Assembly (NCBI RefSeq): GCF_039673065.1
Contig: NZ_JBDJKW010000004.1
Span: 124,001-188,000, forward strand
Origin: Allobosea sp039673065
Lineage (GTDB): Bacteria; Pseudomonadota; Alphaproteobacteria; Rhizobiales; Beijerinckiaceae
Direction of reading: 5' to 3'
Length of the DNA stretch: 64,000 nucleotides
Below are positions 42,756-50,781 of this stretch, piece by piece. A program made the position numbers and the translations under genes. How positions within the stretch are numbered: position 1 is the first letter of the stretch; each line of letters starts with the position of its first letter. The notes below the pieces were generated by a model, which worked only from the letters and a program-made list of their open reading frames with translations, was not told the DNA's origin and did not search any database.

Positions 42756-43297
42756 GGTGCTTTCTCCGAGGTCAGCGCGGGGGCCACGACCGGCAGCGGC
42801 TCGACATGCTCAACTCCCGACCAGGGGGCGGGCAGGATGCCGCGCAGCGAGCGCCACAGATCGATAACAAGGACCAGCGCCATCAGGATCGCGGCGACGA
42901 ACCCCGCGGCATAGAGGGCGCCGACGGGAATTCCCGACAGGGCCTGGACGTTGCTCCACTCGATGACGGTGAGCGACCAGCTGCCTTCCGCCAGAAGCCA
43001 GCAGCACCAGAGCATCAGGCCGTAGGACACAAGAAAGCAGACGCCGCGTGCTTTCGGAGGCAGCCGGACGACCAAGGAGTCGACGCCGAGATGCGCGCCC
43101 TTGGCCAGGGCCACGACCGATCCCATGAAGATGACCCAGACGAGGACGACGCGGGACACTTCGACGGCGAACGGAATGCCCGAGCTGAAGCCGTAGCGCA
43201 GCACGACATTCGTAAAGATGAGAAGGCTGATGACGGCCATGCCGATGACGACGAAGACGTCGAAGATCTTGAATAGCCACTGCAACGCTGAGGACAT
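42752..43297 (-). CDS. TRAP transporter small permease subunit DctQ
   Basis: A 181-residue four-helix membrane protein. DctQ features are VVIGMAVISLLIFTNVVLRYGF in the first helix, then VEVSRVVLVWVIFMGSVVALAKGAHLGVD. The start at 43297 gives a normal N-terminus; upstream residues are not family-like. Coupled to dctM by ATGA overlap and 198 nt downstream of the DUF1330 gene. Confidence 0.9.
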   Translation of the reverse strand: MSSALQWLFKIFDVFVVIGMAVISLLIFTNVVLRYGFSSGIPFAVEVSRVVLVWVIFMGSVVALAKGAHLGVDSLVVRLPPKARGVCFLVSYGLMLWCCWLLAEGSWSLTVIEWSNVQALSGIPVGALYAAGFVAAILMALVLVIDLWRSLRGILPAPWSGVEHVEPLPVVAPALTSEKAP

Positions 43298-43495
43298 GAC
43301 CGCTCTCGAAAGGTTGTGCGCGCAGGCGGCGAGTGTCGCCGCTCTCTGACGAGGAGCCGGAGACGATGGGGCGACCACGTCCAGCATGCTGGTCGCGTCG
43401 AGGCCCACCGCCCCTGTCCGGTCGAACTGCGCGCCTGATAAAGGCGACGATTCCTCCCGCCGGCAGGCAGGAGGCCTCAGGCAATTCGTCCGGTG

Positions 43496-43786
43496 TCAGA
43501 CACCTTCCATCACGGCGAGATGGACCTTGGCGTGCTTCTCGCGCGCCTTGATCGCCCGCTGGTACTCGGGAGAATTGTAGCAGGCGAGCGCGGTCTCGTA
43601 GTCCTTGAACTCGATGACGGCCACGCGGTTGGCGTCGGGACCTTCCATCACCTGGCTTTGACCGGCGCGGACGACAAAGGAGGCCCCGTATTTGTCGAAG
43701 GCTGCCTTGTTCAACGCAATATAGTCTTTGTACCCCTCATGGTCCGCAATATCGACCAGAGCAACCCAGTATCCTTTTTTGGACAT
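43496..43786 (-). CDS. DUF1330 domain-containing protein
   Basis: A 96-residue protein of the DUF1330 (ferredoxin-like, dimeric alpha/beta barrel) family: GYWVALVDIADHEGYKDYIA at the start, RVAVIEFKDYETALACYNSPEYQRAI in the middle and HAKVHLAVMEGV at the end. Function is unknown; the fold is shared with small isomerases and monooxygenases. GGGAGG precedes the ATG. It leads the operon ending in dctQM and shares the promoter region with the IclR gene. Confidence 0.85.
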   Translation of the reverse strand: MSKKGYWVALVDIADHEGYKDYIALNKAAFDKYGASFVVRAGQSQVMEGPDANRVAVIEFKDYETALACYNSPEYQRAIKAREKHAKVHLAVMEGV

Positions 43787-43928
43787 TTTGTTTCCTCCCA
43801 ACATGAATTCCGCGCCCTCTCGCGGAAGCACAGCCTGCCCGACGCGTTCGCCTTCGATGTTTGAGAGTGAGCCGTTGATCCCCTCCGACCACGCGGCTAG
43901 AACCGAATTGCGAGCGCTGACTACAATA

Positions 43929-43943
43929 TGGACAGGTTGCCCA
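43929..43943. promoter_or_regulatory. Candidate IclR box D (iclR/DUF1330-dctQM divergent promoter)
   Basis: TGGACAGGTTGCCCA is the inverted form of box C, with one mismatch over 15 bp plus flanking AT. It lies between the IclR start (43994, 50 nt away) and the DUF1330 start (43786), the classic place for an autoregulating IclR site. Confidence 0.65.
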
Positions 43944-43993
43944 AATTCGTGTAGTGCCGTCATGTGCCGTTGTCAAGGTTATGAGGATAGACC

Positions 43994-44803
43994 ATGAGCC
44001 AGCGTGAGCTGCCGGACGAGGATGATTCACGCGCTCCTGCCCACGTGCAGGGAGCGGCCTCGTTCTCGAAGTTCATGACGGTGCTGCAGATCATCGCCGA
44101 TGCTCCCGGAACGCTGACCATCGCCCAGCTGACGAAGCGCGCGCCGTTTCCCCGGGGCACGATCTACCGCCTCGTCTCGGCGCTGATCGCGGAGGGGCTC
44201 GTCACGCAGGCCGGGGAGGGCGGCGCCTTCCGTCTCGGGCCGCGCCTGCTCCAGTTCGCGGCGAAGACCTGGGAGGATTCCGACCTGCGCGCGATTTCCA
44301 GGGATTTTCTGGTGTCGCTGCGCGATGCGACGGACGAGACCGTGCATCTCGCGGTGCCGAGCAACAATCGGATGGTTTATATCGACAAGCTGGTCGGCTC
44401 GAACCGGGTGCAGATGAAGACCAGCATCGGCGGCCAGGTCGAGCTGCACTCCACCTCCGTCGGCAAGGCCTGGCTGTCCGGCCTGCCCGAGCCACGGCTC
44501 CTGGACGTTCTGAAGGGCCTGGACCTGAAGCGGTATACCGACAAGACCTTCACGACACCCACGGCGTTGCTGGAGGAATTGAAGCTGACGCGCGAGCAGG
44601 GGTTTGCCTTCGATGACGAGGAAAACGAGCCGGACATCCGCTGCTTCGGCAGCCCGATCTTCAACCGTTCGCGGGAGCCGATCGGCGCGGTGAGCATCAG
44701 CATGCCGGTCTACCGCCACGACGAGCGGCGCCACGAGCTCTGCGCGAGGCTGGTGCGCGAAACGGCCCAGCTGATCAGTGGCGAGCTGTCGAGGATGCTG
44801 TAG
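43994..44803 (+). CDS. IclR family transcriptional regulator
   Basis: A 269-residue regulator. The N-terminal winged HTH (about residues 18-80) contains LTIAQLTKRAPFPRGTIYRLVSALIAEGLV. The C-terminal effector domain includes TDETVHLAVPSNNRMVYIDKL, the IGGQVELHSTSVGKAWLSGL block and GFAFDDEENEPDIRCFGSPIF. GAGGATAG precedes the ATG. It is divergent from DUF1330-dctQM and is the only regulator of the TRAP island, so boxes A-D are assigned to it by inference. Confidence 0.92.
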   Translation: MSQRELPDEDDSRAPAHVQGAASFSKFMTVLQIIADAPGTLTIAQLTKRAPFPRGTIYRLVSALIAEGLVTQAGEGGAFRLGPRLLQFAAKTWEDSDLRAISRDFLVSLRDATDETVHLAVPSNNRMVYIDKLVGSNRVQMKTSIGGQVELHSTSVGKAWLSGLPEPRLLDVLKGLDLKRYTDKTFTTPTALLEELKLTREQGFAFDDEENEPDIRCFGSPIFNRSREPIGAVSISMPVYRHDERRHELCARLVRETAQLISGELSRML

Positions 44804-45019
44804 CGCGGGGCGCCCCAGCGCCCGGCCAGCGGGATCGTGCGAGGCGCGCGACGGCGGCGCGATGCTCCGACTGAGATGCCGGGAAGCCCCGGTTTTGCTG
44901 CACCCGGGAGGGGGCCGGGATCGCTGCAAGGTCCATTTCCGCGATCAGCGCGATCGGCATTGCCCGCTCTCTGGCCGAGATCGGCGGTTCTTCCTGAAGA
45001 TGCCGCCATGGGGCCATCG
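44804..45019. other. Intergenic, left flank of IS91 remnant
   Basis: 216 nt with no gene that I can identify. It follows the IclR stop and adjoins the 3' end of a transposase remnant, so part of it may be the decayed terminal end of that element. The 159 nt on the far side (45273-45431) are likewise without a recognisable gene. Confidence 0.35.
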
Positions 45020-45272
45020 TCATGATGTGTCGATCCTGCCGGCGAGGAGGGTTCGCTGCGCGGTGCCCGGCGCGAAGCGCTCGACGAGGATCATGCGACC
45101 GCCGCAGCAGGGGCATGGCGGGTGCGGTTCAGAGGCCTGCTCGGGTTGCGCTGCGGCGACCGGGACGTCGTCTCTGGCGATGTCGTGCAGTGTCGGCGCC
45201 GCCATGATCTGCCTGATGCGGGCCATGGTATCGGCGCGCCGACTGGAGGCGAGCAGCCCGTAGTGGCGGATA
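45020..45272 (-). pseudogene. IS91-family transposase, C-terminal fragment
   Basis: About 84 residues remain: RIRHYGLLASSRRAD, then the zinc-ribbon-like CPCCGGRMILVERF and a stop. These are the C-terminal blocks of IS91-type Y2 transposases. Everything upstream, including the HUH and Y2 catalytic parts, is missing, and similarity breaks off abruptly near 45272. A 78-bp part (45195-45272) recurs at 56547-56624 in opposite orientation. Confidence 0.8.
45195..45272 (-). repeat. 78-bp IS91 segment, copy 1 (inverted relative to copy 2)
   Basis: By eye 76 of 78 bases match the segment at 56547-56624 on the opposite strand, from TATCCGCCACTACGGG to ATCATGGCGGCGCC. The two copies bracket the 45.3-56.5 kb block. 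Confidence 0.8.
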
Positions 45273-45431
45273 CGGAGGGAGTCTCGGCCCAATAGCCACA
45301 AGCCCTTGCAGACGCTGCTCGAAAGGGTCGTGGCGCCGCCGGTGGTTACATGCGGATCCCGAATGCGCGCGCAAGGCAGTTCTCGCTGGATCCACCGTCG
45401 GGGCAATCGCGGCTGACCGAGAGATGGTTTG

Positions 45432-46745
45432 CTAGGCGCTAAGGCCCGCTTCCAAGACCCGCAGGCGGGCCAGAGCGCCGGCTTTGACGGCCTCGTGCAG
45501 GGCCAGCGGAAAGCCGACTGGCAGCTCGGCTTCGATCTGCTCGATCGCCTTCGGCATGCCGGATGCGATGTCCTCGATCGCCTGGCGAACAAGCGCCTTC
45601 GGCAGGCCCGCCCTGTCCGCCGTCTGGACAAAGTGCCGCGCCGCGATCTCGTCGATGCGGTAATGCCGGTTGTCCCCCACCGACATGGCGAGCTTCATCT
45701 GCCGGCGCTCGATCTGATGCGCGTCGAGGCTGGGCTGGGCCGTCAGCACATCATAGAGTGGCGTCAGCGCATAGCCGCCGGGATGGAGGAAGACGCTGAA
45801 GTTCTTGGCATGCCCATCGGTCGCGCCGATCAGCCAGAAGGCGAGCTGCGCCTGAAACAGCGTCCGGTGATCCTCGGCGGGCCTGTCGCTGCCTTTGAGC
45901 AGATTGGCGATCTCCACCAGACCCGGACCGCCATCGGACTGGTATTTGCGCGATGGTGGGACTGACAGAGCCTGGCAGCAATCCTCCTGCGGCAGGCGGA
46001 TCAGGCGGCCATTGTTCCAGACCCTGTCGAAGCGTTCGACGACCAACGCCTTGGTGTGGCCGAAGGTCATGATCTCTGCGTTGGCCACCGGCAGGCCGAG
46101 ATGTCCGAGCAGTCGCAGGCAGTAGAATTCATTCTCGACGCTGTCGGTCAGGTCGATGCCGTTCGGCAGCCTTCCAATCTGCGTCTTGAAGATATGCGTC
46201 GTCGGCGTCGTGCCGCGCGGCTTCAGCCAGCGTCCGTCGAAACGCAACAGTGCCGTCTTCTCCTGCGCGCCGGCGACCGAGATCCTGAAATCATCGTCCC
46301 TGGAAAGGCCGAGCGGCGCCTGAACCAGATTGTTGAGAAGCTTCTCGATCGCCTCATCATCAACCGGTTCGCCTGATATCGCGGTGCTGTCTTGAGGTTC
46401 CTCCTCGTCGCCGGGGACGAATTGCAGCGCGCCGACGCAGTCGCGACCGATCGCCGCCAGCAGGCTGTAGGCATCGTACCCGGCCGCCCCGACCTTCTCG
46501 GCCACACGCCTCCGCAGCGCATCTGAGTCCGGCAGCAGATTCTCGAACACGGCGACGACGGGCTCGCCGCGCCAGGCATCTTCGCGCAGCGGCAGAGACA
46601 ACGAGACCGGAAAGGCGGTATCCCGCTCCAGCCAGGTCGGATCATAGCGAAACGAGATCGCACCGCTCGTTTCCTTCAGAAGGTGACCGACCAGGCGATT
46701 GTTCTGATAGACCCGCAGTGGCGTATGTCGGCGCGTTCTGGCCAT
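45432..46745 (-). CDS. hipA: HipA-type serine/threonine kinase toxin
   Basis: A 437-residue HipA family kinase. The N-terminal subdomain shows PVSLSLPLREDAWRGEPVVAVFENLLPDS; the glycine-rich loop region is ISVAGAQEKTALLRFDG; the catalytic loop is GATDGHAKNFSVFLHPGG. HipA toxins phosphorylate glutamyl-tRNA synthetase or related targets and cause dormancy until bound by HipB. Translation is coupled to hipB by a 1-nt overlap (TGATG). Confidence 0.92.
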   Translation of the reverse strand: MARTRRHTPLRVYQNNRLVGHLLKETSGAISFRYDPTWLERDTAFPVSLSLPLREDAWRGEPVVAVFENLLPDSDALRRRVAEKVGAAGYDAYSLLAAIGRDCVGALQFVPGDEEEPQDSTAISGEPVDDEAIEKLLNNLVQAPLGLSRDDDFRISVAGAQEKTALLRFDGRWLKPRGTTPTTHIFKTQIGRLPNGIDLTDSVENEFYCLRLLGHLGLPVANAEIMTFGHTKALVVERFDRVWNNGRLIRLPQEDCCQALSVPPSRKYQSDGGPGLVEIANLLKGSDRPAEDHRTLFQAQLAFWLIGATDGHAKNFSVFLHPGGYALTPLYDVLTAQPSLDAHQIERRQMKLAMSVGDNRHYRIDEIAARHFVQTADRAGLPKALVRQAIEDIASGMPKAIEQIEAELPVGFPLALHEAVKAGALARLRVLEAGLSA

Positions 46746-46993
46746 CAGTCGATCAGGCCCTCGACCCCAACCTTGCGGCCGCGCGCCGTGACCTGGAATT
46801 CCAGATCGAGCGCTGCCAGTATTGCGAGAACGGTATCGATCCTGGTTGCGGGATTGCCGGTCTCGATCAGCGAGATCGTTTCCTGGCGCAGGCCCGCCCG
46901 CTTGCCGAGCTCGCTCTGGCTGAGCCCCATTCGCTTACGGTTGCGGCGGATGATTGCGCCGATCTGATCGGGGCTGCGGGCGAGGTCGACCAT
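46745..46993 (-). CDS. hipB: HipB-type antitoxin, XRE/HTH DNA-binding protein
   Basis: An 82-residue Cro/CI-type helix-turn-helix protein: IIRRNRKRMGLSQSELGKRA, then LRQETISLIETGNPATRIDT. It should neutralise HipA and repress the operon. The ATG at 46993 follows AGGAGAATGCC. Four operator half-sites lie within 120 bp upstream. Confidence 0.9.
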   Translation of the reverse strand: MVDLARSPDQIGAIIRRNRKRMGLSQSELGKRAGLRQETISLIETGNPATRIDTVLAILAALDLEFQVTARGRKVGVEGLID

Positions 46994-47012
46994 GGCATTC
47001 TCCTGCCACGAG

Positions 47013-47111
47013 TATGCGCCAATTCCGATAGTGAAGCAATATCGAGATTGACGCATAATTTCGATTTATGTGCCAATTAATATAATATAATTATATTCAG
47101 ATTGGCGCATA
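47013..47111. promoter_or_regulatory. hipBA promoter with four operator half-sites
   Basis: Half-sites of the form TATGCGCCAAT lie at 47013-47023 and 47067-47077 (TATGTGCCAAT) and, inverted, at 47047-47057 (ATTGACGCATA) and 47101-47111 (ATTGGCGCATA). The inner two form an inverted repeat with a 7-nt spacer when extended to 12-bp arms. The region is strongly AT-rich (47078-47100). E. coli hipBA also has four HipB operators, which supports autoregulation. Confidence 0.7.
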
Positions 47112-47397
47112 AATCTTGAATCGGAAATTAACGCCATAGCAGGTCGCAACTCGTCGGAAGTTGGCCCTTAGCTGACTCATGCAAGGTCTGCTCTCGGGCA
47201 GTCCACGCGAGTTGACGCGCTTATGGCAGGGAGTGGGCATGACGGCCTCGACGTATAAGGGACCTATCTGCCACCATTGAAGGTCGAGGCCGGGAAAGCC
47301 ACAACGGGCGGGTCGGCTCCAAATGCGGTTGCCGGCCTCGATCGGATTGCCTGAGACGAACCGGAAAGGTGCCGTGATGCGGTGTTGAGTTACCTGC
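47112..47397. other. Intergenic between hip operators and fhuB fragment
   Basis: 286 nt without a gene that I can recognise. Given the decayed permease on one side it is probably remnant DNA. Confidence 0.35.
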
Positions 47398-47750
47398 CTA
47401 CCTTCCGCCCTTGGCCATGAGTTTCATGAAGTATGGTCCACCGATGAATGTGGCGAGGAGGCCTGCCGGCAGGGGAAGAGCAGGTTGCGACCGAGCCAGT
47501 CGGCGAGGAAGCATGGTGAGGGCGCCGATGACGGCTGCGCCGTAGAGCTGGGGCATGTGGCGCTGAAGGCCCATCATCCGGGCCATGTGCGGGGCCATCA
47601 GACCAACGAAGGAGAGCGGCTCGACGATCAGGGGGTAACGGCTCCGGTCGGCACGGCGGTGACGAGCATCAGGCGAAAGCGGCTCAAGGTCAGCCCGACG
47701 CCGACCGCCCGGCTGGAGGCCTCGCCGGGCGGCCGATGAAGCGCGGATAC
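47398..47750 (-). pseudogene. FhuB/FecCD-type siderophore permease, C-terminal fragment with frameshifts
   Basis: Family blocks occur in three frames on the minus strand: GVGLTLSRFRLMLVTAV (near 47690-47640), then PLSFVGLMAPHMARMMGL (47630-47570), then LADWLGRNLLFP (about 47510-47475), then PAGLLATFIGGPYFMKLMAK to the stop. In order they reproduce the C-terminus of an iron-siderophore permease, but at least three frame changes break it. It is a remnant, not a working gene. An intact siderophore ABC locus lies at 60-64 kb. Confidence 0.8.
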
Positions 47751-47754
47751 CCAT

Positions 47755-48966
47755 CTAGACCTTGTATCGTTCAGCCATGGTTACAATCCGTTGGGCGGCA
47801 TCCAGCGCTGCACTCCGGTCCTGCGAAAAGTTCAGGCGGATGCTGTGCGGATGCGGACCGAACTCCGTTCCCGGCGTCACGATCACATTCGCCTGCTGGC
47901 GAAGCAGTCGAACAAAATCGAGCGGCGCGACGCGCAGCGCCGGCAGCGTCGGGAATACGTAGCTTCCCGCCCGCGGACGCCGGGTCGGGAAGCCGGCCTC
48001 GGCGAAGATAGCCAGCAGATCGTCGCGAATGAGCTGGTGGTCGCTCACCCGCTGCGCCATCCAGCCTGCAGGCTCGGCGAACCAAGAGCGAAGCACCGCC
48101 TGATTGTAGCCGGCAGCCCTGAGCGAGACGATCGCCTGCAGCTTCTCCATGCGGTCGATGATCTCCGGCGCACCGAAGGCGACGCCGAGACGGTAGCCGC
48201 TGAGCGACTCCGTCTTGGACGGACCCATGATGGTCACGCACTGCGCCTTCGGCAGGCCGCTCGCGCGGATATGACTGTATTGCTCGCCCTCATAGCGCAG
48301 ACGGGAATAGAGTTGGTCTGCCACGACCGTGACGCTATGGCGCGTCGCCAGCTCCGCGATCCGGCCGATCTCGCGCTGCGAATAGACCGCGCCGGTCGGG
48401 TTGTTGGGGTTGGAGAAGACGAAGACCTTCGCGCCGGAGAGGAAGGCCGCCTCCAGCGCCGAGAGGTCGAGACCCGCTCCCTCGTCAGCGCCGAGATAGT
48501 CCATGGCGACCGGCACGACCTCGCCGCCAAGGAACTTTACCAGCTTGCGGTTGGCGAAATAATCGGGCTGAACGATCGCGACCTTATCACCGGCCGCGAC
48601 GGTCGCGGCCATGGCCAGGAACAGCGCGCCCTGCGTACCAGGTGTGAGGATGATGCCGGAATCGGCCGAGACCGGCGCGCCTGTGAAGGCTTCGAGTTGG
48701 CTTGCCAGCTCGGCGCGGATGTCGGCCGACCCGCGATACTCCGTATAGGCCTGTCGCCCGCCGATCCGCACGGCCTCTGCAAAGCGCTCCATCGCGTCGG
48801 GCGGCGGCGGGAAGGCGTCGATGTCGCCATGGGAAAAATCGACGGCGCGCCCGGGTAGGGACTCGCCGATCATCAGGGCGCGGATGTCGGCGTCTGAGCG
48901 CCGCACCTCTTGGCCGGGGGCGTTATCGGTCGAAAGGGCGGCGAATTTGTTGGCGAGCGAAGACAT
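47755..48966 (-). CDS. Class I/II pyridoxal-phosphate aminotransferase
   Basis: A 403-residue fold-type I enzyme. Visible residues: Asn of FSNPNNPTG (184-192), Asp217 and Tyr220 in VVADQLYSRL, Schiff-base Lys251 in GPSKTESLSGYRLG, and the C-terminal carboxylate-binding Arg in HSIRLNFS. It resembles aspartate aminotransferase-like proteins. It is the last gene of an operon with a HAD protein, an amino-acid ABC transporter and a PLP lyase, so it should act on an imported amino acid or a product of the lyase. Confidence 0.88.
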   Translation of the reverse strand: MSSLANKFAALSTDNAPGQEVRRSDADIRALMIGESLPGRAVDFSHGDIDAFPPPPDAMERFAEAVRIGGRQAYTEYRGSADIRAELASQLEAFTGAPVSADSGIILTPGTQGALFLAMAATVAAGDKVAIVQPDYFANRKLVKFLGGEVVPVAMDYLGADEGAGLDLSALEAAFLSGAKVFVFSNPNNPTGAVYSQREIGRIAELATRHSVTVVADQLYSRLRYEGEQYSHIRASGLPKAQCVTIMGPSKTESLSGYRLGVAFGAPEIIDRMEKLQAIVSLRAAGYNQAVLRSWFAEPAGWMAQRVSDHQLIRDDLLAIFAEAGFPTRRPRAGSYVFPTLPALRVAPLDFVRLLRQQANVIVTPGTEFGPHPHSIRLNFSQDRSAALDAAQRIVTMAERYKV

Positions 48967-49078
48967 GGCGGTTCCTATGGAGCTCGATGGGCGAAGCGGT
49001 CGTGCGCGGCCGGGCGCGCTTATCGGGGCGCGATCGCGCTGCGGAAGATCTCAGGCTCGACATTGCCGCCGGAGAGCA

Positions 49079-49996
49079 TCACCAAGGCTCGCGTCCGCGC
49101 AGCGCCTCGGGCCGCGCCAGCAGCGCCGCCAGAGCGACGGCGCCGCCGGGTTCGACGACAAGCCGCAGATGCTCGAAGGCGAAACGGATGGCAGCGAGCA
49201 CCTCGTCGTCAGAGGCGGTCAAAACCAGCGACAGCTTCTCGCGGTTGAAGGAGAACGGCAGTTCCGCCGGGGTCGGTGCCAGCAGCGCGTCGCAGAGCGA
49301 GCCGGAGAGGTGTTCATTGACCTCGCGCCGGCCACTTTCGAGCGAGCGCCGCGTGTCGTCGAAGCCTTCGGGCTCGGCAGCCCAGAGCTCGGCCCGAGAA
49401 CCGATGGCCTCCAAGGCGAGACCGGTTCCGGCAGCGAGCCCGCCGCCGCCGCAAGGGACGACGACGAGATCGACCGCACCGTCTGCCTGCTCGGCGGCTT
49501 CGAGGAAGGCCGTGCCCTGGCCGGCGATGACGAAGCGGTCGTCGCCCGGCGGCACGACCGCGACCGGCGAGCGCGCCGCGATGCGCGCCGCGATCTCCTC
49601 GCGCGATTGCGTGGCGCGGTTGTAGAGCACGACCTCGCCCTCGTTCTCGCGCACCTTGGCGATCTTGTTGGCGGGAGCGTCGCTCGGCATGACGATGGTC
49701 GCGCGGATGTCGAGCATCCGGCCCACCGTTGCCACCGCCTGGCCGTGATTGCCGGTGGAATACGCGACGACGCCGCCGGGATGGGCCGTGCGGTCGAGAC
49801 GATGGAGCCGATTGTAGGCGCCGCGGAACTTGAAGGCGCCGGAGCGCTGCAGGTTCTCGCATTTGAGCAGGATCTCGCCGCCGGTAAGTCGGTCGAGGGC
49901 GGGCGAGCGCAGCAGCGGCGTGCGTACGGCCACGGGCGTGAGAACGCGCGCAGCGTCGAGGACATCGTCGGGGGTCGGTCGGAGCAGGTCGGTCAT
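49079..49996 (-). CDS. Threonine/serine dehydratase-like PLP lyase, 3' end frameshifted
   Basis: A fold-type II PLP enzyme of the threonine dehydratase/serine racemase/hydroxyaspartate dehydratase group. Lys56 in SGAFKFRGAYNR binds PLP; STGNHGQAVA contacts the phosphate side; VVPCGGGGLAAG is the glycine loop. The frame ends at residue 305 in RGREPW, but the family tail LVMLSGGNVEPE continues in another frame to a TAA at 49020. A single-base loss near 49100 would explain it. The other residues look intact, so the enzyme may still fold. Confidence 0.8.
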   Translation of the reverse strand: MTDLLRPTPDDVLDAARVLTPVAVRTPLLRSPALDRLTGGEILLKCENLQRSGAFKFRGAYNRLHRLDRTAHPGGVVAYSTGNHGQAVATVGRMLDIRATIVMPSDAPANKIAKVRENEGEVVLYNRATQSREEIAARIAARSPVAVVPPGDDRFVIAGQGTAFLEAAEQADGAVDLVVVPCGGGGLAAGTGLALEAIGSRAELWAAEPEGFDDTRRSLESGRREVNEHLSGSLCDALLAPTPAELPFSFNREKLSLVLTASDDEVLAAIRFAFEHLRLVVEPGGAVALAALLARPEALRGREPW

Positions 49997-49997
49997 G

Positions 49998-50744
49998 TCA
50001 ATGGGCCAGGATGCGCGAGAGGAAGAGGCGGGCGCGTTCCGAGTGGGGCGCGGCGAAGAAGCGCGCGGTCTCGGCGACCTCGACGATCTCGCCCTGGTCC
50101 ATGAAGACGACCCGGTCGGCGGCGGCCTTCGCGAAGCCCATCTCGTGGGTGACGACGACCATGGTCATGCCCTCACGGGCGAGTTCGAGCATCACCGCCA
50201 GCACCTCGCCGATCATCTCTGGGTCGAGCGCCGAAGTCGGCTCGTCGAACAGCATCGCGATCGGGTCCATGGCGAGCGCCCGCACGATGGCGATGCGCTG
50301 TTGCTGACCGCCCGAGAGCTGCGACGGGTAGGCAGCCTCCTTGTCGGCGAGACCGACACGCCTAAGCAGGCCGCGGGCCTTGTCTTGAGCTTCGTCAGGG
50401 CTGCGCTTCAGCACATGGACCTGCGCCAGGCAGATATTCTCCATCACCGTGAGGTGCGGGTAGAGCTCGAAATGTTGGAACACCATGCCAACCCGCGCGC
50501 GGACCTTGGCAGCTGCCGTGGGCTTTGACGGGAGGTCTTCGCCATCGATCGCGATGCGACCCGCCTGGACCGGCTCAATTCCGTTGATACATTTGACGAA
50601 GGTGCTCTTGCCCGAGCCCGAGGGCCCGCAGATCACCACGACCTCGCCGCGCGCCACCTCAAGGCTGCAGTCGCGCAGAACCGGGACGTCGCCATAGCTC
50701 TTGGACAATCCTTCGATCCGTATCATATCGACCATGTCGTTCAT
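49998..50744 (-). CDS. Polar amino acid ABC transporter ATP-binding protein (GltL/GlnQ-like)
   Basis: A 248-residue ATPase. Walker A is GPSGSGKST, the signature LSGGQQQRIAIVRAL and Walker B AMLFDEPTSALDPE, with the switch His in VVTHEMGFA; this is the standard polar-amino-acid subfamily. The ATG at 50744 is used; an alternative lies at 50726. Operon partners: two permeases upstream and the PLP lyase 1 nt downstream. Confidence 0.93.
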   Translation of the reverse strand: MNDMVDMIRIEGLSKSYGDVPVLRDCSLEVARGEVVVICGPSGSGKSTFVKCINGIEPVQAGRIAIDGEDLPSKPTAAAKVRARVGMVFQHFELYPHLTVMENICLAQVHVLKRSPDEAQDKARGLLRRVGLADKEAAYPSQLSGGQQQRIAIVRALAMDPIAMLFDEPTSALDPEMIGEVLAVMLELAREGMTMVVVTHEMGFAKAAADRVVFMDQGEIVEVAETARFFAAPHSERARLFLSRILAH

Positions 50745-50781
50745 GCTGTCCCGCGGTTGCGAGGGAGGGGGCCCAACGCCG

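Noticed and set aside
41322..42914. A 530-codon plus-strand frame rich in His, Asp and Gln
   Set aside because: It looks like a repetitive protein but is the complement of dctM; the composition comes from hydrophobic codons read backwards.
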